A DNA stretch of 64,000 nucleotides from Granulimonas faecalis (GTDB lineage Bacteria > Actinomycetota > Coriobacteriia > Coriobacteriales > Atopobiaceae), in the NCBI RefSeq assembly GCF_022834715.1, contig NZ_BQKC01000001.1, forward strand, positions 718,501-782,500, given 5' to 3'. The notes under the pieces were generated by a model. The model was not told the origin of the DNA, did no database searches, and saw only the letters and a program-made list of their open reading frames with translations. The translations under genes and the position numbers were made by a program. Of the stretch, positions 14,646-24,016 are shown piece after piece. Every line of letters begins with the position of its first letter. Position 1 is the first letter of the stretch.

Positions 14646-16373
14646 ATGGACACCAAGATCCAGGAGCGCGCGCAGCTCTGGAAGGAGAACGTCGACGAGC
14701 CCGAGCTCGCCGCCGAGCTTGCCGACCTGCTTGCCAAGGACGACGACTCCATCGTCGACGCCTTCTACCGCGACCTCGAGTTCGGCACCGCCGGCCTCCG
14801 CGGCGTGCTGGGCGTGGGCACCAACCGCATGAACGTCTACACCGTCTCCCAGGCCACCCAGGGCCTGGCCGACTACCTCAACGCCCATTGCGAGAACCCC
14901 ACCGTCGCCATCATGCGCGACTCCCGCAACAAGGGCGACGAGTTCGTGAAGGCCGCTGCCGGCGTGCTCGCGGCCAACGGCATCAAGAGCTTCGTTGCCC
15001 CGCGCATCGAGCCGGTCCCCGTGCTCTCCTTTACCACCCGCCACCTGGGCTGCGACGCCGGCATCGTGATCACCGCCTCCCACAACCCCGCGCCCTACAA
15101 CGGCTACAAGGTCTATGGCCCCGACGGCTGCCAGATCGCAAACGAGGCCGCCGACGAGATCCAGGCCTCCATCGACGGTACCGATATCTTCGCCGGCGTC
15201 CGGTCCATGGACTTCGGCGAGGCGCAGGAGAAGGGCCTTGTCGAGTGGGTCGGCGACGACGTCATCGACGCCTACCTCGACGCCATCCAGACCGTCTCCG
15301 TGCCCGGCTGCGTGGCCGAGGACGGCTCCTTCAAGGTGGTCTACACCCCGCTCAACGGCAGCGGCCTCGAGTGCGTCACCAAGATCCTGTCGCGCGTTGG
15401 CATCGACAACGTCGTCGTGGTGCCCGAGCAGAGGGAGCCTAACGGCGACTTCCCCACGTGCCCCTACCCCAACCCCGAGATCCGCGAGGCGCTGCAGAAG
15501 GGCCTGGAGCTCTGCGACGAGGTCAAGCCCGACCTCCTGCTGGCCACCGACCCCGACGCCGACCGCGTGGGCATCGCCGTGCCCCACGACGGCGACTACA
15601 AGCTGCTCTCCGGCAACGAGGTGGGCGTCCTGCTCGTCGACTGGCTCGCCCGCCTGAAGCAGGAGGCCGGCGAGGACGTCTCCCGTAAGGTCGTCGTCTC
15701 CACCATCGTCTCCTCCGCCATGCCCGACGCTTTGGCCGGCAAGTACGGCTTCGAGATGCGCCGCGTGCTCACCGGCTTCAAGTACATCGGCGGCCAGATC
15801 GACATGCTCACCTCCAAGGGTGAGGGCGACCGCTACCTGCTGGGCTTCGAGGAGTCCTACGGCTACCTGGCCGGGACCCATGCTCGCGACAAGGACGCCG
15901 TGGTCACCTCCATGCTCATCTGCGAGATGGCCGGCTGGTACGCCAGGCAGGGCAAGGACCTCTACGAGGCCATGGACGGGCTCTACCGCGAGCTCGGCTT
16001 CTACCTCAACGGCGTGGTCAACGTCACCTTCGAGGGCGCTGCCGGCGCCGACAAGATGGCCCGGATCATGAAGGGCCTCCGTGCCCAGCAGCCGCTGACC
16101 ATCGCCGGCTACGACGTCGAGGGCTGCACCGACTACGCGGGGTGCGTTGAGATGCCCATCCTCAACAAGGACCCCGAGGACCCCGCGCAGACCCTGCCCG
16201 CGGCCAACGTGCTCGAGTACCGCCTCGCCGGCGGCCACAAGGTCATCGTGCGCCCCTCCGGCACCGAGCCCAAGATCAAGGCCTACCTGTTCACCACCGG
16301 CGCCACCCGCGAGGACGCCGAGGCCGTCCAGGACAAGCTGGCCGTCGCCGCCAAGGAGAGCCTGTTGGCCTAG
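14646..16373 (+). CDS. Phosphoglucomutase/phosphomannomutase family (alpha-D-phosphohexomutase)
   Basis: A 575-residue cytoplasmic enzyme interconverting hexose 1- and 6-phosphates. The catalytic phosphoserine loop ASHNPAPYNGYK is at about 144-155, the Mg2+ loop ATDPDADRVG at about 300, the sugar-specificity loop FEESYGY near 404 and the phosphate-binding RPSGTEPK at about 536. It resembles Firmicute PgcA-type phosphoglucomutases in length and order. The ATG at 14646 has AAAGAGG 5 nt upstream. It is monocistronic and ends in a strong hairpin. Glucose-1-phosphate made here would feed envelope polysaccharide or glycogen synthesis. Confidence 0.93.
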   Translation: MDTKIQERAQLWKENVDEPELAAELADLLAKDDDSIVDAFYRDLEFGTAGLRGVLGVGTNRMNVYTVSQATQGLADYLNAHCENPTVAIMRDSRNKGDEFVKAAAGVLAANGIKSFVAPRIEPVPVLSFTTRHLGCDAGIVITASHNPAPYNGYKVYGPDGCQIANEAADEIQASIDGTDIFAGVRSMDFGEAQEKGLVEWVGDDVIDAYLDAIQTVSVPGCVAEDGSFKVVYTPLNGSGLECVTKILSRVGIDNVVVVPEQREPNGDFPTCPYPNPEIREALQKGLELCDEVKPDLLLATDPDADRVGIAVPHDGDYKLLSGNEVGVLLVDWLARLKQEAGEDVSRKVVVSTIVSSAMPDALAGKYGFEMRRVLTGFKYIGGQIDMLTSKGEGDRYLLGFEESYGYLAGTHARDKDAVVTSMLICEMAGWYARQGKDLYEAMDGLYRELGFYLNGVVNVTFEGAAGADKMARIMKGLRAQQPLTIAGYDVEGCTDYAGCVEMPILNKDPEDPAQTLPAANVLEYRLAGGHKVIVRPSGTEPKIKAYLFTTGATREDAEAVQDKLAVAAKESLLA

Positions 16374-16400
16374 GAATCCCTCCTTCATCTGCATCAAGCG

Positions 16401-16462
16401 CACCTGAAAAAGGCTGAGGGCGACCTGGTACACGCCGGGCCGCCCTCAGTCGTTTTCAGGTG
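16401..16462. terminator. Bidirectional terminator with nested stems
   Basis: An outer inverted repeat CACCTGAAAA / TTTTCAGGTG encloses CTGAGGGCG / CGCCCTCAG. The A-run on the left arm and T-run on the right give termination signals in both directions, between phosphoglucomutase and the convergent C39-like gene. Confidence 0.85.
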
Positions 16463-16484
16463 CAGGGGGGGAGATGATGAGGTG

Positions 16485-17627
16485 CTACGCCTTGGCGGGC
16501 TGCACCGTCAGGGCCGTCGCGACGTCGGACGCCACGGTGGCGGGGTCCCACTGGTGCGAGGAGTTCCCGCTCGACGTGGGGTCGTGCACCGTGACGGCAC
16601 CGTTGTCGCCCGGGGTCACGAGCACCCAGTGCGGCGTCGCGCCGAGAGCGCCGCCGCCGGTCTGTGCCAGCACGTAGGTGTCGTCGCCGAGGGCCTTCGC
16701 CAGGGCGTCGCCCGTGGCCGCGGTACCCGGCGCGGCTGCCTGGTCGGGGCCGTCGCCCTCGGGGGAGTCCTGGCCCGCGTCCTGCCCGGGGGCCGCGGTG
16801 CCGGCGAGGTCGAGTGCCGCCACGGCGAGCCCGAGGTCGCCGCCCTTCTCGGTGAAGAACGAGGCGTCGGTGCCCGAGTCGCCGGAGGCCTTGCCGGCGT
16901 CGGTAGCCGCCTGGGCGATGGTCGCGGGGGTCTGGTCGGCGTTCCCAAGGAGGGCGATGCGGGCCATGGCGCAGGCGATGGGGCCCGAGCCGGTCACGGC
17001 GAGCGGGGAGCCGCCGTAGTCGAGGTAGCCCCAGCGGGCGTCCCAGCCGTAGAGCGCTGGGACCTCGCCTTGGGCCACGGCGTCGTCGTAGGGCTGGGCG
17101 GTGTCGTGGTCTGAGGACGTCCAGCCGTAGACGAAGCCCACGGCGCCGGGCTCGGCGAGGGCGAGCCGGATGAGGGGCTCGGGGTACTCGGAGCCGCGCT
17201 CCGCGATCTCGGCCAGCTGGGAGTCGCGGGAGAGGGCCTGCCTGAGCGAGTTCTGGAGGTCGTCGGGCAGGTCCTGGGACACCGCGGGGCCTTGGTCCCG
17301 CGAGGGCGCCGACGACACGCACGAGACCACCGAGGAGACGACGAGCACCACCGCCACGAGGACGACGGCCACAAGGACGATGAGGCGCGGGTCGAGCGCG
17401 CCCAGGCGCCCGCGGCGCCCGGCGAAGTTGATGGGGTGGCGCTGGAGCTGGTAGCCGCTCGCGTTGCGGCGGCGTTGGGCCGGGGTCTGGTAGCCGCGGC
17501 CGTGCAGCTGCGGCGGCTGGCCCTGGGCACGTCTCCGCGAGGAGGACCGGCTGCCGTGGCTTGAGCGACGCCCGGACCCGTTGCCCAGGGGCGGACGCCC
17601 GTTTCCCATCTGCGGACTCTCGTTCAC
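16485..17627 (-). CDS. Membrane-anchored C39-like (papain-fold) protein with Cys-to-Ser change
   Basis: A 380-residue protein. A basic, Ser/Arg/Gly-rich cytoplasmic N-terminus of about 75 residues precedes one membrane segment (LIVLVAVVLVAVVLVVSSVV), leaving the rest outside. The extracellular part resembles a C39_2 peptidase: YGWDARWGYLDYGG, VTGSGPIACAMARIALLG and C-terminal HWVLVTPGDNGAVTVHDPTS. In active relatives the motif is SGCGPxxxAM; here the nucleophile position reads Ser (TGSGPI), so it may be inactive or use Ser. A Gly/Asp/Ala-rich insert sits near the His. The GTG at 17627 has GGGAGG 4 nt upstream. It is divergent from argR. Confidence 0.75.
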   Translation of the reverse strand: MNESPQMGNGRPPLGNGSGRRSSHGSRSSSRRRAQGQPPQLHGRGYQTPAQRRRNASGYQLQRHPINFAGRRGRLGALDPRLIVLVAVVLVAVVLVVSSVVSCVSSAPSRDQGPAVSQDLPDDLQNSLRQALSRDSQLAEIAERGSEYPEPLIRLALAEPGAVGFVYGWTSSDHDTAQPYDDAVAQGEVPALYGWDARWGYLDYGGSPLAVTGSGPIACAMARIALLGNADQTPATIAQAATDAGKASGDSGTDASFFTEKGGDLGLAVAALDLAGTAAPGQDAGQDSPEGDGPDQAAAPGTAATGDALAKALGDDTYVLAQTGGGALGATPHWVLVTPGDNGAVTVHDPTSSGNSSHQWDPATVASDVATALTVQPAKA

Positions 17628-17883
17628 GGGACCTCCCGTATCATTTACGAATCTTGTTCCTCGGGTAACCAATCATAAACCCTCGGCCGGCGAGGACGCC
17701 TTTGTCAGGGACCCTGCAAAAGGGCCGACGGCGCCGATCCAGCCGTCCGCCGACGCTTTGGTACCGTCCGCCGGACATGTTTTGTTACGAAGTCGATAAT
17801 TGAGGGGAAATACTGCCCTCAAAAGGTCCAGACAGGGGCAAACTGCCTGCAAGCCGACCAGCTCGACCGAGCGGCCCCGGTTC

Positions 17884-18369
17884 ATGCGCCACGATGAATG
17901 GCGCGCCGAGGAAACCAAGGCAAAGGTGATTTTTTTGGTCAAGGGACGCAACAACAGGCAGGATGCCATCCGCGAGATCGTGCGCGGCAAGAGCATTCGC
18001 ACCCAGCGCGTCCTTGTCCAAGAGCTTGAGGACGCCGGCTATGCCTGCACCCAGGCCACGGTCTCCCGCGACATCGCCGACATGGGCCTGCGCAAGCTGC
18101 CCGAGGGCGTGTACGTCCTCGCCGAGGACCTCCACCTCCAGCGCATGGTCTCCGAGCTCGTGACCGACGTCAACCACTCCGGCAACCTCGTGCTCGTCAA
18201 GGCGCAGCCCGGCACCGCGTCGGGCATCGCCGCGGCCATCGACGCCGCGGACCTCCCAGAGGTCGTCGGGACCCTCGCCGGCAACGACACCATCCTGGTG
18301 GTCGCGACCTCCCCCGAGAGCGCGGAGGCGTTCGAGGGCCACATCAACAAGCTCCGCAACTTCCGATGA
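17884..18369 (+). CDS. argR: Arginine repressor
   Basis: A 161-residue regulator if read from ATG at 17884. An N-terminal winged HTH with NNRQDAIREIV and QATVSRDIADMGLRKLPEG is followed by a C-terminal oligomerisation and arginine-binding domain (AQPGTASGIAAAIDAADLPEVVGTLAGNDTILV). It represses arginine biosynthesis when bound to arginine. The start is uncertain: no strong Shine-Dalgarno precedes 17884, and a GTG about 14 codons later also fits. A 7-bp inverted repeat TTGAGGG/CCCTCAA (17800-17822) lies in the leader. It is followed by argG and argH in the same direction; the 214-bp gap to argG holds no clear gene, and I could not confirm an ARG box in it. Confidence 0.92.
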   Translation: MRHDEWRAEETKAKVIFLVKGRNNRQDAIREIVRGKSIRTQRVLVQELEDAGYACTQATVSRDIADMGLRKLPEGVYVLAEDLHLQRMVSELVTDVNHSGNLVLVKAQPGTASGIAAAIDAADLPEVVGTLAGNDTILVVATSPESAEAFEGHINKLRNFR

Positions 18370-18583
18370 TGGCGGCCATCCGGTAGGCCTCGAGCCTCCG
18401 GGTGTCCGCGCCCCAGACCCCAGGCGACGCCTGTCCGGCGCCCGTCTGGCCGCGCATGCCCCGCCGAGGCGGTGCGTGCGTCTGTCTTCAAGCAAAGACC
18501 CGCTCACACAACAGAACAGCCTGGGACGGCCCCTCCTCGCGGGGGACCGTCGTCGACGGCACCCATCGTCAAGGAGCAGAGCC

Positions 18584-19930
18584 ATGACCGCTACCGCCAC
18601 CGCTACCGCCACCGCCAACACCGCCGCCCCCAAGGGAAAGGTCGTCCTCGCCTATTCCGGCGGTCTCGACACCTCCTGCCTCATCCCCTGGCTCCAAGAC
18701 CAGGGCTTTGAGGTCGTCACCGCCATCGCCGCCCTCGGACAGCCCGGCTCCTCGGACATCGACCACATCGCCCAGAAGGCCGTCTCCCTCGGCGCCACCG
18801 CCTCCTACGCCGTCGACATGCGCGAGGAGTTCTGCGAGGACGTCTGCGCCTGTGCCATCAAGGCCAACGGCATGTACGAGAACCGCTACCCGCTCCTCTC
18901 CGCCCTGTCCCGCCCCGTCATCTGCAAGCACCTCGTGGACATCGCCCACAAGGAGGGTGCCGTGGCCATCGCCCACGGCTGCACCGGGAAGGGCAACGAC
19001 CAGGTACGCTTCGAGCTGGAGTGCAAGGCCCTGGACCCCGACCTCGAGATCCTCGGGCCCGTGCGCGACTGGGACCTCCTCACCCGCTCCCAGGAGATCG
19101 AGTACTGCGCCGACCACGGCATCTTCATCGAGGTGACCAAGTCCTCGCCCTACTCCATCGACGAGAACGTGTGGGGCCGCGCCATCGAGTGCGGTGTGCT
19201 CGAGAACCCCTGGAACGAGCCGCCCTGCGACGCCTGGGTCATGACCGTCGACCCCATCGAGGCCCCCGACCAGCCCTGCGACGTCGTGGTCTCGTTCGAG
19301 TCGGGCAGGCCCGTGGCCCTCAACGGCGAGCCCATGGCCATGCTCGCCCTCATCGGCAAGCTCAACAACATCGCCGGCGGCAACGGCTTCGGGCGCATCG
19401 ACATGATCGAGGACCGCGTCATCGGCATCAAGAGCCGCGAGTGCTACGAGCAGCCCGCCGCCCTCGCCCTCATCACCGCTCACAAGCACCTCGAGTCGCT
19501 CTGCCTGCCCGGCGACGTCCTGGCCGTCAAGCTGCAGCTCGAGCACGAGTGGGCCAAGCAGGTCTACGGCGGCCTCTGGTTCAGCCCCCTCAAGGACGCC
19601 CTCGACTCCTTCTTCGAGTCCACCCAGCAGACCGTCACCGGCGACGTGCGCCTGCGCTTCTACAAGGGTTCCTGCACCGTCACCGGCGTCAAGAGCGACA
19701 GCTCCATGTACGACTTCGGCCTCGCCACCTACGACGAGGGCGACACCTACGACCGCTCCGCCGCCAAGGGCTTCATGGATCTCTACGGCTTGCCCAACAA
19801 GGTGTGGGCCCAGCGCACCCTGGGCCAGGGAGCTCCCTGCGACGCCCCTGCGGCCGCCTGCGACCCCAAGCCTCTCGTGGTGAGCGTGGAGCCCTCCGGC
19901 GCCGCCGCCAAGGTCACCCTGTACAAGTAG
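18584..19930 (+). CDS. argG: Argininosuccinate synthase
   Basis: A 448-residue enzyme joining citrulline and aspartate with ATP, the penultimate step of arginine synthesis. The P-loop-like PPi motif AYSGGLDTSC begins near residue 24, with HGCTGKGNDQVRFE near 130 and SPYSIDENVWGR near 190. The ATG at 18584 has AAGGAG 7 nt upstream. The N-terminus carries a short Thr/Ala repeat (TATATATATA) before the core, which makes it longer than the usual 400 or so residues. It lies 24 nt before argH, in an operon probably controlled by the ArgR just upstream. Confidence 0.97.
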   Translation: MTATATATATANTAAPKGKVVLAYSGGLDTSCLIPWLQDQGFEVVTAIAALGQPGSSDIDHIAQKAVSLGATASYAVDMREEFCEDVCACAIKANGMYENRYPLLSALSRPVICKHLVDIAHKEGAVAIAHGCTGKGNDQVRFELECKALDPDLEILGPVRDWDLLTRSQEIEYCADHGIFIEVTKSSPYSIDENVWGRAIECGVLENPWNEPPCDAWVMTVDPIEAPDQPCDVVVSFESGRPVALNGEPMAMLALIGKLNNIAGGNGFGRIDMIEDRVIGIKSRECYEQPAALALITAHKHLESLCLPGDVLAVKLQLEHEWAKQVYGGLWFSPLKDALDSFFESTQQTVTGDVRLRFYKGSCTVTGVKSDSSMYDFGLATYDEGDTYDRSAAKGFMDLYGLPNKVWAQRTLGQGAPCDAPAAACDPKPLVVSVEPSGAAAKVTLYK

Positions 19931-19954
19931 ACGAAAATCCGAGGTGGACGACCC

Positions 19955-21367
19955 ATGGAAAGCCAGCAGAACCAAGCCCCGAAGCCCCTCTGGTCAGGCC
20001 GCTTCGACGCCACGCCCTCGGGCGAGCTTGAGCTCTTCGGGGCGTCGCTGACGTTCGACCGGCGCCTGTGGCGCGAGGACATCGCCGGATCCGTCGCCCA
20101 CGCCACGATGCTCGGCCGTCAGGGCGTGCTCGACGAGGCCGACGTGGACGCCATCCGCGCCGGGCTCGCCCGGATTGCCGACGAGATCGAGGCCGGCACG
20201 TTCGTCTTCGACCCCACGGTGGACGAGGACGTGCACATGGCCATCGAGCGCGTGCTCACCGAGCGCATCGGCCCGGCGGGCGGGCGGCTCCACACCGGGC
20301 GGTCGCGCAACGACCAGACCGTCACCGACGGCCGCCTCGCGGCCAAGGGCTTCGCGGCCTCGTTGCATGACGCCGCCCTCGACCTCGTGGCCGCCCTCGC
20401 GGAGCGGGCGGAGGGGGAGTCCGGCGTCGTGATGCCCGGATACACGCACCTCCAGCCCGCCCAGCCGGTCCTCCTGTCCCACCACCTGCTGGCCTACGCG
20501 TGGATGCTCCTGCGCGACTGCCGCCGCTTCGACGCGGCCCTCGACGCCGCGGACGCCTCGCCGCTCGGCTCGGCGGCCCTGGCCGGCACCACCTACCCGC
20601 TGGACCGCGCCATGACGGCCGGGGCCATGGGCTTCTCCTCGGTCATCCCCAACTCCATGGACGCCGTGGCCGACCGCGACTTCGTGTGCGACCTCGTCTA
20701 CGCCTGCTCCATGTGTCAGATGCACCTCTCGCGCCTCTGCGAGGAGCTCATCGTCTGGTCCACGGCGGAGTTCGGCTTCGTGGAGATGGACGACGCCCAC
20801 TCCACGGGGTCGTCCATCATGCCGCAGAAGAAGAACCCCGACTTCTGTGAGCTTGTGCGCGGCAAGACCGGCCGCGTCTACGGCGACCTCGTCTCCATCC
20901 TCACGGTCCTCAAGGGCATCCCGCTCACCTACGACAAGGACCTCCAGGAGGACAAGGAGCCCATGTTCGACGCCTTCGACACCGTGCTGGGCTCGCTCCA
21001 TGCCGTCACGGGCATGGTGCGCACCATGAGGGTGAGGTCCGACCGCATGGCCGAGGCGGCCCACGAGGGCTTCATGGCGGCCACGGACCTCGCCGACTAC
21101 CTCGTGGGCAAGGGCATGCCGTTCCGGGAGGCCCACGGCGTGGTGGGCCGCGTGGTGGCCGACTGCGTCAAGGCCGGCGTGACGCTCCAGGATCTCACGG
21201 CCGAGGAGCTCCGCAGCTGGTCGCCGCTCTTCGGCGACGATGCCCCCGATGCCGTGGCCATCGACGCCGTGGTCTCGCGGCGCACCACGTTCGGAGGCAC
21301 CGCCCCCGACGCCGTGGCCGAGCAGCTCGCCCTCCTCAAGGAGGCTGTTGCGGGGGAGGCGCGCTAG
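19955..21367 (+). CDS. argH: Argininosuccinate lyase
   Basis: A 470-residue enzyme of the fumarase/aspartase superfamily that splits argininosuccinate into arginine and fumarate. It has the substrate-binding LHTGRSRNDQ near 115, the catalytic GSSIMPQKKNPDFCELVRGK signature loop near 287 and PGYTHLQPAQP near 160. The ATG at 19955 has GAGGTGG upstream. It is the last gene of argR-argG-argH and ends at a strong hairpin. The earlier steps (argCJBDF) are not in the window, so citrulline must come from elsewhere. Confidence 0.97.
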   Translation: MESQQNQAPKPLWSGRFDATPSGELELFGASLTFDRRLWREDIAGSVAHATMLGRQGVLDEADVDAIRAGLARIADEIEAGTFVFDPTVDEDVHMAIERVLTERIGPAGGRLHTGRSRNDQTVTDGRLAAKGFAASLHDAALDLVAALAERAEGESGVVMPGYTHLQPAQPVLLSHHLLAYAWMLLRDCRRFDAALDAADASPLGSAALAGTTYPLDRAMTAGAMGFSSVIPNSMDAVADRDFVCDLVYACSMCQMHLSRLCEELIVWSTAEFGFVEMDDAHSTGSSIMPQKKNPDFCELVRGKTGRVYGDLVSILTVLKGIPLTYDKDLQEDKEPMFDAFDTVLGSLHAVTGMVRTMRVRSDRMAEAAHEGFMAATDLADYLVGKGMPFREAHGVVGRVVADCVKAGVTLQDLTAEELRSWSPLFGDDAPDAVAIDAVVSRRTTFGGTAPDAVAEQLALLKEAVAGEAR

Positions 21368-21448
21368 GGGTCCGCGGCCCGCGCGGCTGGGGTCGTCCTC
21401 CAGATGGACCGCCCCCTGATGGGGGGCACTTAGGGGTTCCCAAAGAAG

Positions 21449-21484
21449 AGGGGCCCGGCGACCGTCTCGATCGCCGGGCCCCTT
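21449..21484. terminator. Bidirectional terminator between argH and the PBP gene
   Basis: AGGGGCCCGGCGA pairs with TCGCCGGGCCCCT across a 9-nt loop and is followed by TTGTT on the plus strand. On the minus strand the same stem is followed by CTTCTTTGG, so both converging genes can use it. Confidence 0.8.
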
Positions 21485-21526
21485 GTTCGGTTCCCTGTGG
21501 GGGTGCCGGGCAGGGCGCCCGCGGCG

Positions 21527-23794
21527 TCAGCCCGTCGGGGTCGTGCCGCCCGCGGTATCGCCTCCGGCCCCGCCGTTGCCGCCGGCGCCACCGCCCGTAT
21601 CTCCGCCGGTGCCTGTGCCGCCGTTGCCGCCCGTGCCTCCGGTGCCGGTGCCTCCCGCTGCATCGCCGCCGGTGGCCCCGCCCTGGGAGGGCGTCGTGGG
21701 TGTCGTGGCGCCGCCCTGGCCCTGCCCGTTGTCGGTGGGTGCCGTGGGCTGCTCGGTCGTCGTGGTGGTCGTGGTCTCCTCTGTCACCGTGGTCTCCTCA
21801 GGGGGCGTCTGGGCGGCGCGGGACGACGACCTGGAGCCGCCGTTCGAGGAGGACCCGGTGTTCTTGGCAAACGACCAGGTGCTGTTGGCCTTGTAGGTGG
21901 GCCTGGCGTCGGCGTCGGGGAACTCTGCCCTGGGGGTGTCTCCCAGGTAGGCCTTCACGAACTGGCCGAAGATGGGGCACGAGCTGTTGGAGGGGTGGCC
22001 GTCGGAGCCGTCGATGAAGACGGTCTTGGAGGAGTCGGGGTAGCCCGTCCACACCGCCACGGCGATCTGGGGCGTGTAACCGCAGAACCACAGGTTGTCG
22101 GCGTACTCGGTGGTGCCCGTCTTGCCGGCGATGGGCTGGTCGATGCCGTAGGACGACACCACCTTGGCCGTGCCGCTCCCGGAGGTGACCACGCCCTCGA
22201 GGACGTCGGTGGCCGCCGCCGCCACTGCGGGGTCGAGGGCCTGGGTGGGCGTGTCCTTGTGCTCGTAGACCTGGTTGCCGTTGCGGTCCTCGATCTTGGT
22301 GATGGCCACGGCGTCGCGGTGCACGCCGCCGGAGGCCAGGGTCGAGTAGGCCTCGGCCATCTGGATGACGGGGACGGGGATGGTGCCCAGGGTGATGGAG
22401 TCGTAGGCGGGGAGGTCCTCGGTGATGCCCATGTCCTTGGCGCACTTGACGATGCTCTGGCCGCCGACGGCCTGGGCCACCTGGACGTAGCCGGTGTTGG
22501 AGGAGAGCTCGGTGGCTTTCCTCAGCGTGATGGTGCCGTATGAGACGCCGCCGTAGTTCTTGACGGTCCAATTGGACGAGACTTTGAGCGGTGAGTTGCA
22601 GTTGAGGTAGACGTCGGGGTCCATGCCGTCTCGAATGGCCGCCACGAGCGTAAAGGCCTTGAACGAGGAGCCCGGCTGGCGCATGCCCTGGGTGGCCAGG
22701 TTCACCTGGTTCTTGGAGAAGTCGCTGCCGCCCACCATGGCCTTGATGTAGCCCGTGGAGGGGTCCACGGCCACGAGGGCGCTCTCGAGGCCCTCCTGGC
22801 CGATGGCCTCCAGGCGGTCGGACACGGCCTTCTGCGCCTCCTGCTGGGCGTCGGGGTCGATGGTGGTGTAGACCTTGAGGCCGCCCTTCATGACGGTGTC
22901 GCTGGAGAAGTCCTCCGACAGCACTTCCTTGATGTACTGCGTCCAGTAGGGGTAGACGCCGGTATTCGACATGGTGTTGGACCCCGGGTTGAGCTCCAAA
23001 GGCGTGTTGTGGGCCTCGTCGTACTCCTCTTGCGAGATGTCGCCGGCGTCCAGCATGCGCTTGAGCACGAGGTTGCGGCGCTTGACGGAGGCCTCGGGGT
23101 TTTGGGTGGGGTCGAACATGGTGGGGGAGTTGGGGATGCCCACGAGAAGGGCGGCCTGGGCCAGGGTGAGGTCCTTGGCCGTGGTGTTGAAGTAGGTCTT
23201 GGCCGCAGCCTCGATGCCGTAGGCGCCGTTGCCGTAGTAAATGGTGTTCAAGTACATGTTGAGGATCTGGTCCTTGGAGTACTTCTTCTCCATCTCCACG
23301 GCGATGTAGGCCTCGCGCACCTTGCGCTTGAGGGTGCGGTCGAACTGCTCGTCGGAGAGCACTGTGTTGCGCACGAGCTGCTGGTCGATGGTGGAGGCGC
23401 CCTCGGAACCGCCGACAAGCGTCACAAGCGCCGCGCGGGCGATGCCTTGGGGGTCGACGCCGTTGTGCTGGTAGAAGCGGATGTCCTCGGTGTCGACGGT
23501 GCCCGTGAGCACGTAGGGCGAGATCTCGGAGAGCTCAACGTTGCGCCGGTTCTCGGCCATGAACTCCGCGATGACGTTGCCCTTGGAGTCGTAGACCGTG
23601 GTGGGCTCCGACACCACGTAGGCGTCTGGCGAGTCGAAGTCGGGAAGGTCTTGGAGCCACCCCTCCACGATGGAGCCGACGGAAAAGGCAAGGGCGATGA
23701 CGACGAGGGCTATGAAACCAAAGAGTCCGGCTGCGCCGAACCCAGCGATGTGGGTGCGTGAGTGCTTGCGGGCACGTCGCGTCCTGATTCCCAT
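21527..23794 (-). CDS. Class A penicillin-binding protein (transglycosylase/transpeptidase)
   Basis: A 755-residue PBP1A-like enzyme that polymerises and cross-links peptidoglycan outside the membrane. It has a basic cytoplasmic N-terminus and one membrane segment (about 20-45). The GT51 glycosyltransferase domain shows catalytic Glu in TEDIRFYQHNG and GASTIDQQLVRN. The transpeptidase domain has SSFK (in QPGSSFKAFT), SSNTG and KTGTTE. The C-terminus is a roughly 110-residue Gly/Thr/Pro-rich tail. The ATG at 23794 is chosen because AAAGGAGG lies 7 nt upstream. It is divergent from the amidase gene, so wall synthesis and hydrolysis genes share a control region. Confidence 0.95.
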   Translation of the reverse strand: MGIRTRRARKHSRTHIAGFGAAGLFGFIALVVIALAFSVGSIVEGWLQDLPDFDSPDAYVVSEPTTVYDSKGNVIAEFMAENRRNVELSEISPYVLTGTVDTEDIRFYQHNGVDPQGIARAALVTLVGGSEGASTIDQQLVRNTVLSDEQFDRTLKRKVREAYIAVEMEKKYSKDQILNMYLNTIYYGNGAYGIEAAAKTYFNTTAKDLTLAQAALLVGIPNSPTMFDPTQNPEASVKRRNLVLKRMLDAGDISQEEYDEAHNTPLELNPGSNTMSNTGVYPYWTQYIKEVLSEDFSSDTVMKGGLKVYTTIDPDAQQEAQKAVSDRLEAIGQEGLESALVAVDPSTGYIKAMVGGSDFSKNQVNLATQGMRQPGSSFKAFTLVAAIRDGMDPDVYLNCNSPLKVSSNWTVKNYGGVSYGTITLRKATELSSNTGYVQVAQAVGGQSIVKCAKDMGITEDLPAYDSITLGTIPVPVIQMAEAYSTLASGGVHRDAVAITKIEDRNGNQVYEHKDTPTQALDPAVAAAATDVLEGVVTSGSGTAKVVSSYGIDQPIAGKTGTTEYADNLWFCGYTPQIAVAVWTGYPDSSKTVFIDGSDGHPSNSSCPIFGQFVKAYLGDTPRAEFPDADARPTYKANSTWSFAKNTGSSSNGGSRSSSRAAQTPPEETTVTEETTTTTTTEQPTAPTDNGQGQGGATTPTTPSQGGATGGDAAGGTGTGGTGGNGGTGTGGDTGGGAGGNGGAGGDTAGGTTPTG

Positions 23795-23945
23795 GTAGCG
23801 ACCTCCTTTGGGGGCTTGGTCGCTAGTCATTATCAAGGAACCGAGGGCCGAAGGGGCCTGCTTGTGCGTGTCTCCACGGCATTTTGGAAACGGTGGGGGT
23901 TCTCGGAGCCGATGCGCAGAAAATGGCCCCTCGTTCGTCAGGCTG

Positions 23946-23974
23946 TTTTCAGTGGTTTTGATAGCGGTTATACT
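23946..23974 (+). promoter_or_regulatory. Candidate sigma-70 promoter of the amidase gene
   Basis: A TTTTCA -35-like hexamer (23946-23951) is 17 bp from TATACT (23969-23974), about 43 bp before the amidase ATG. The match is moderate and the assignment is inferred from spacing. Confidence 0.5.
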
Positions 23975-24016
23975 TCGGCCCATATGAAACGACGCAACGA
24001 AACAGGAGGGGCTTGA

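Noticed and set aside
18370-18583. ARG box or leader peptide between argR and argG
   Set aside because: No convincing A+T-rich ARG-box palindrome and only trivial short open frames are present.
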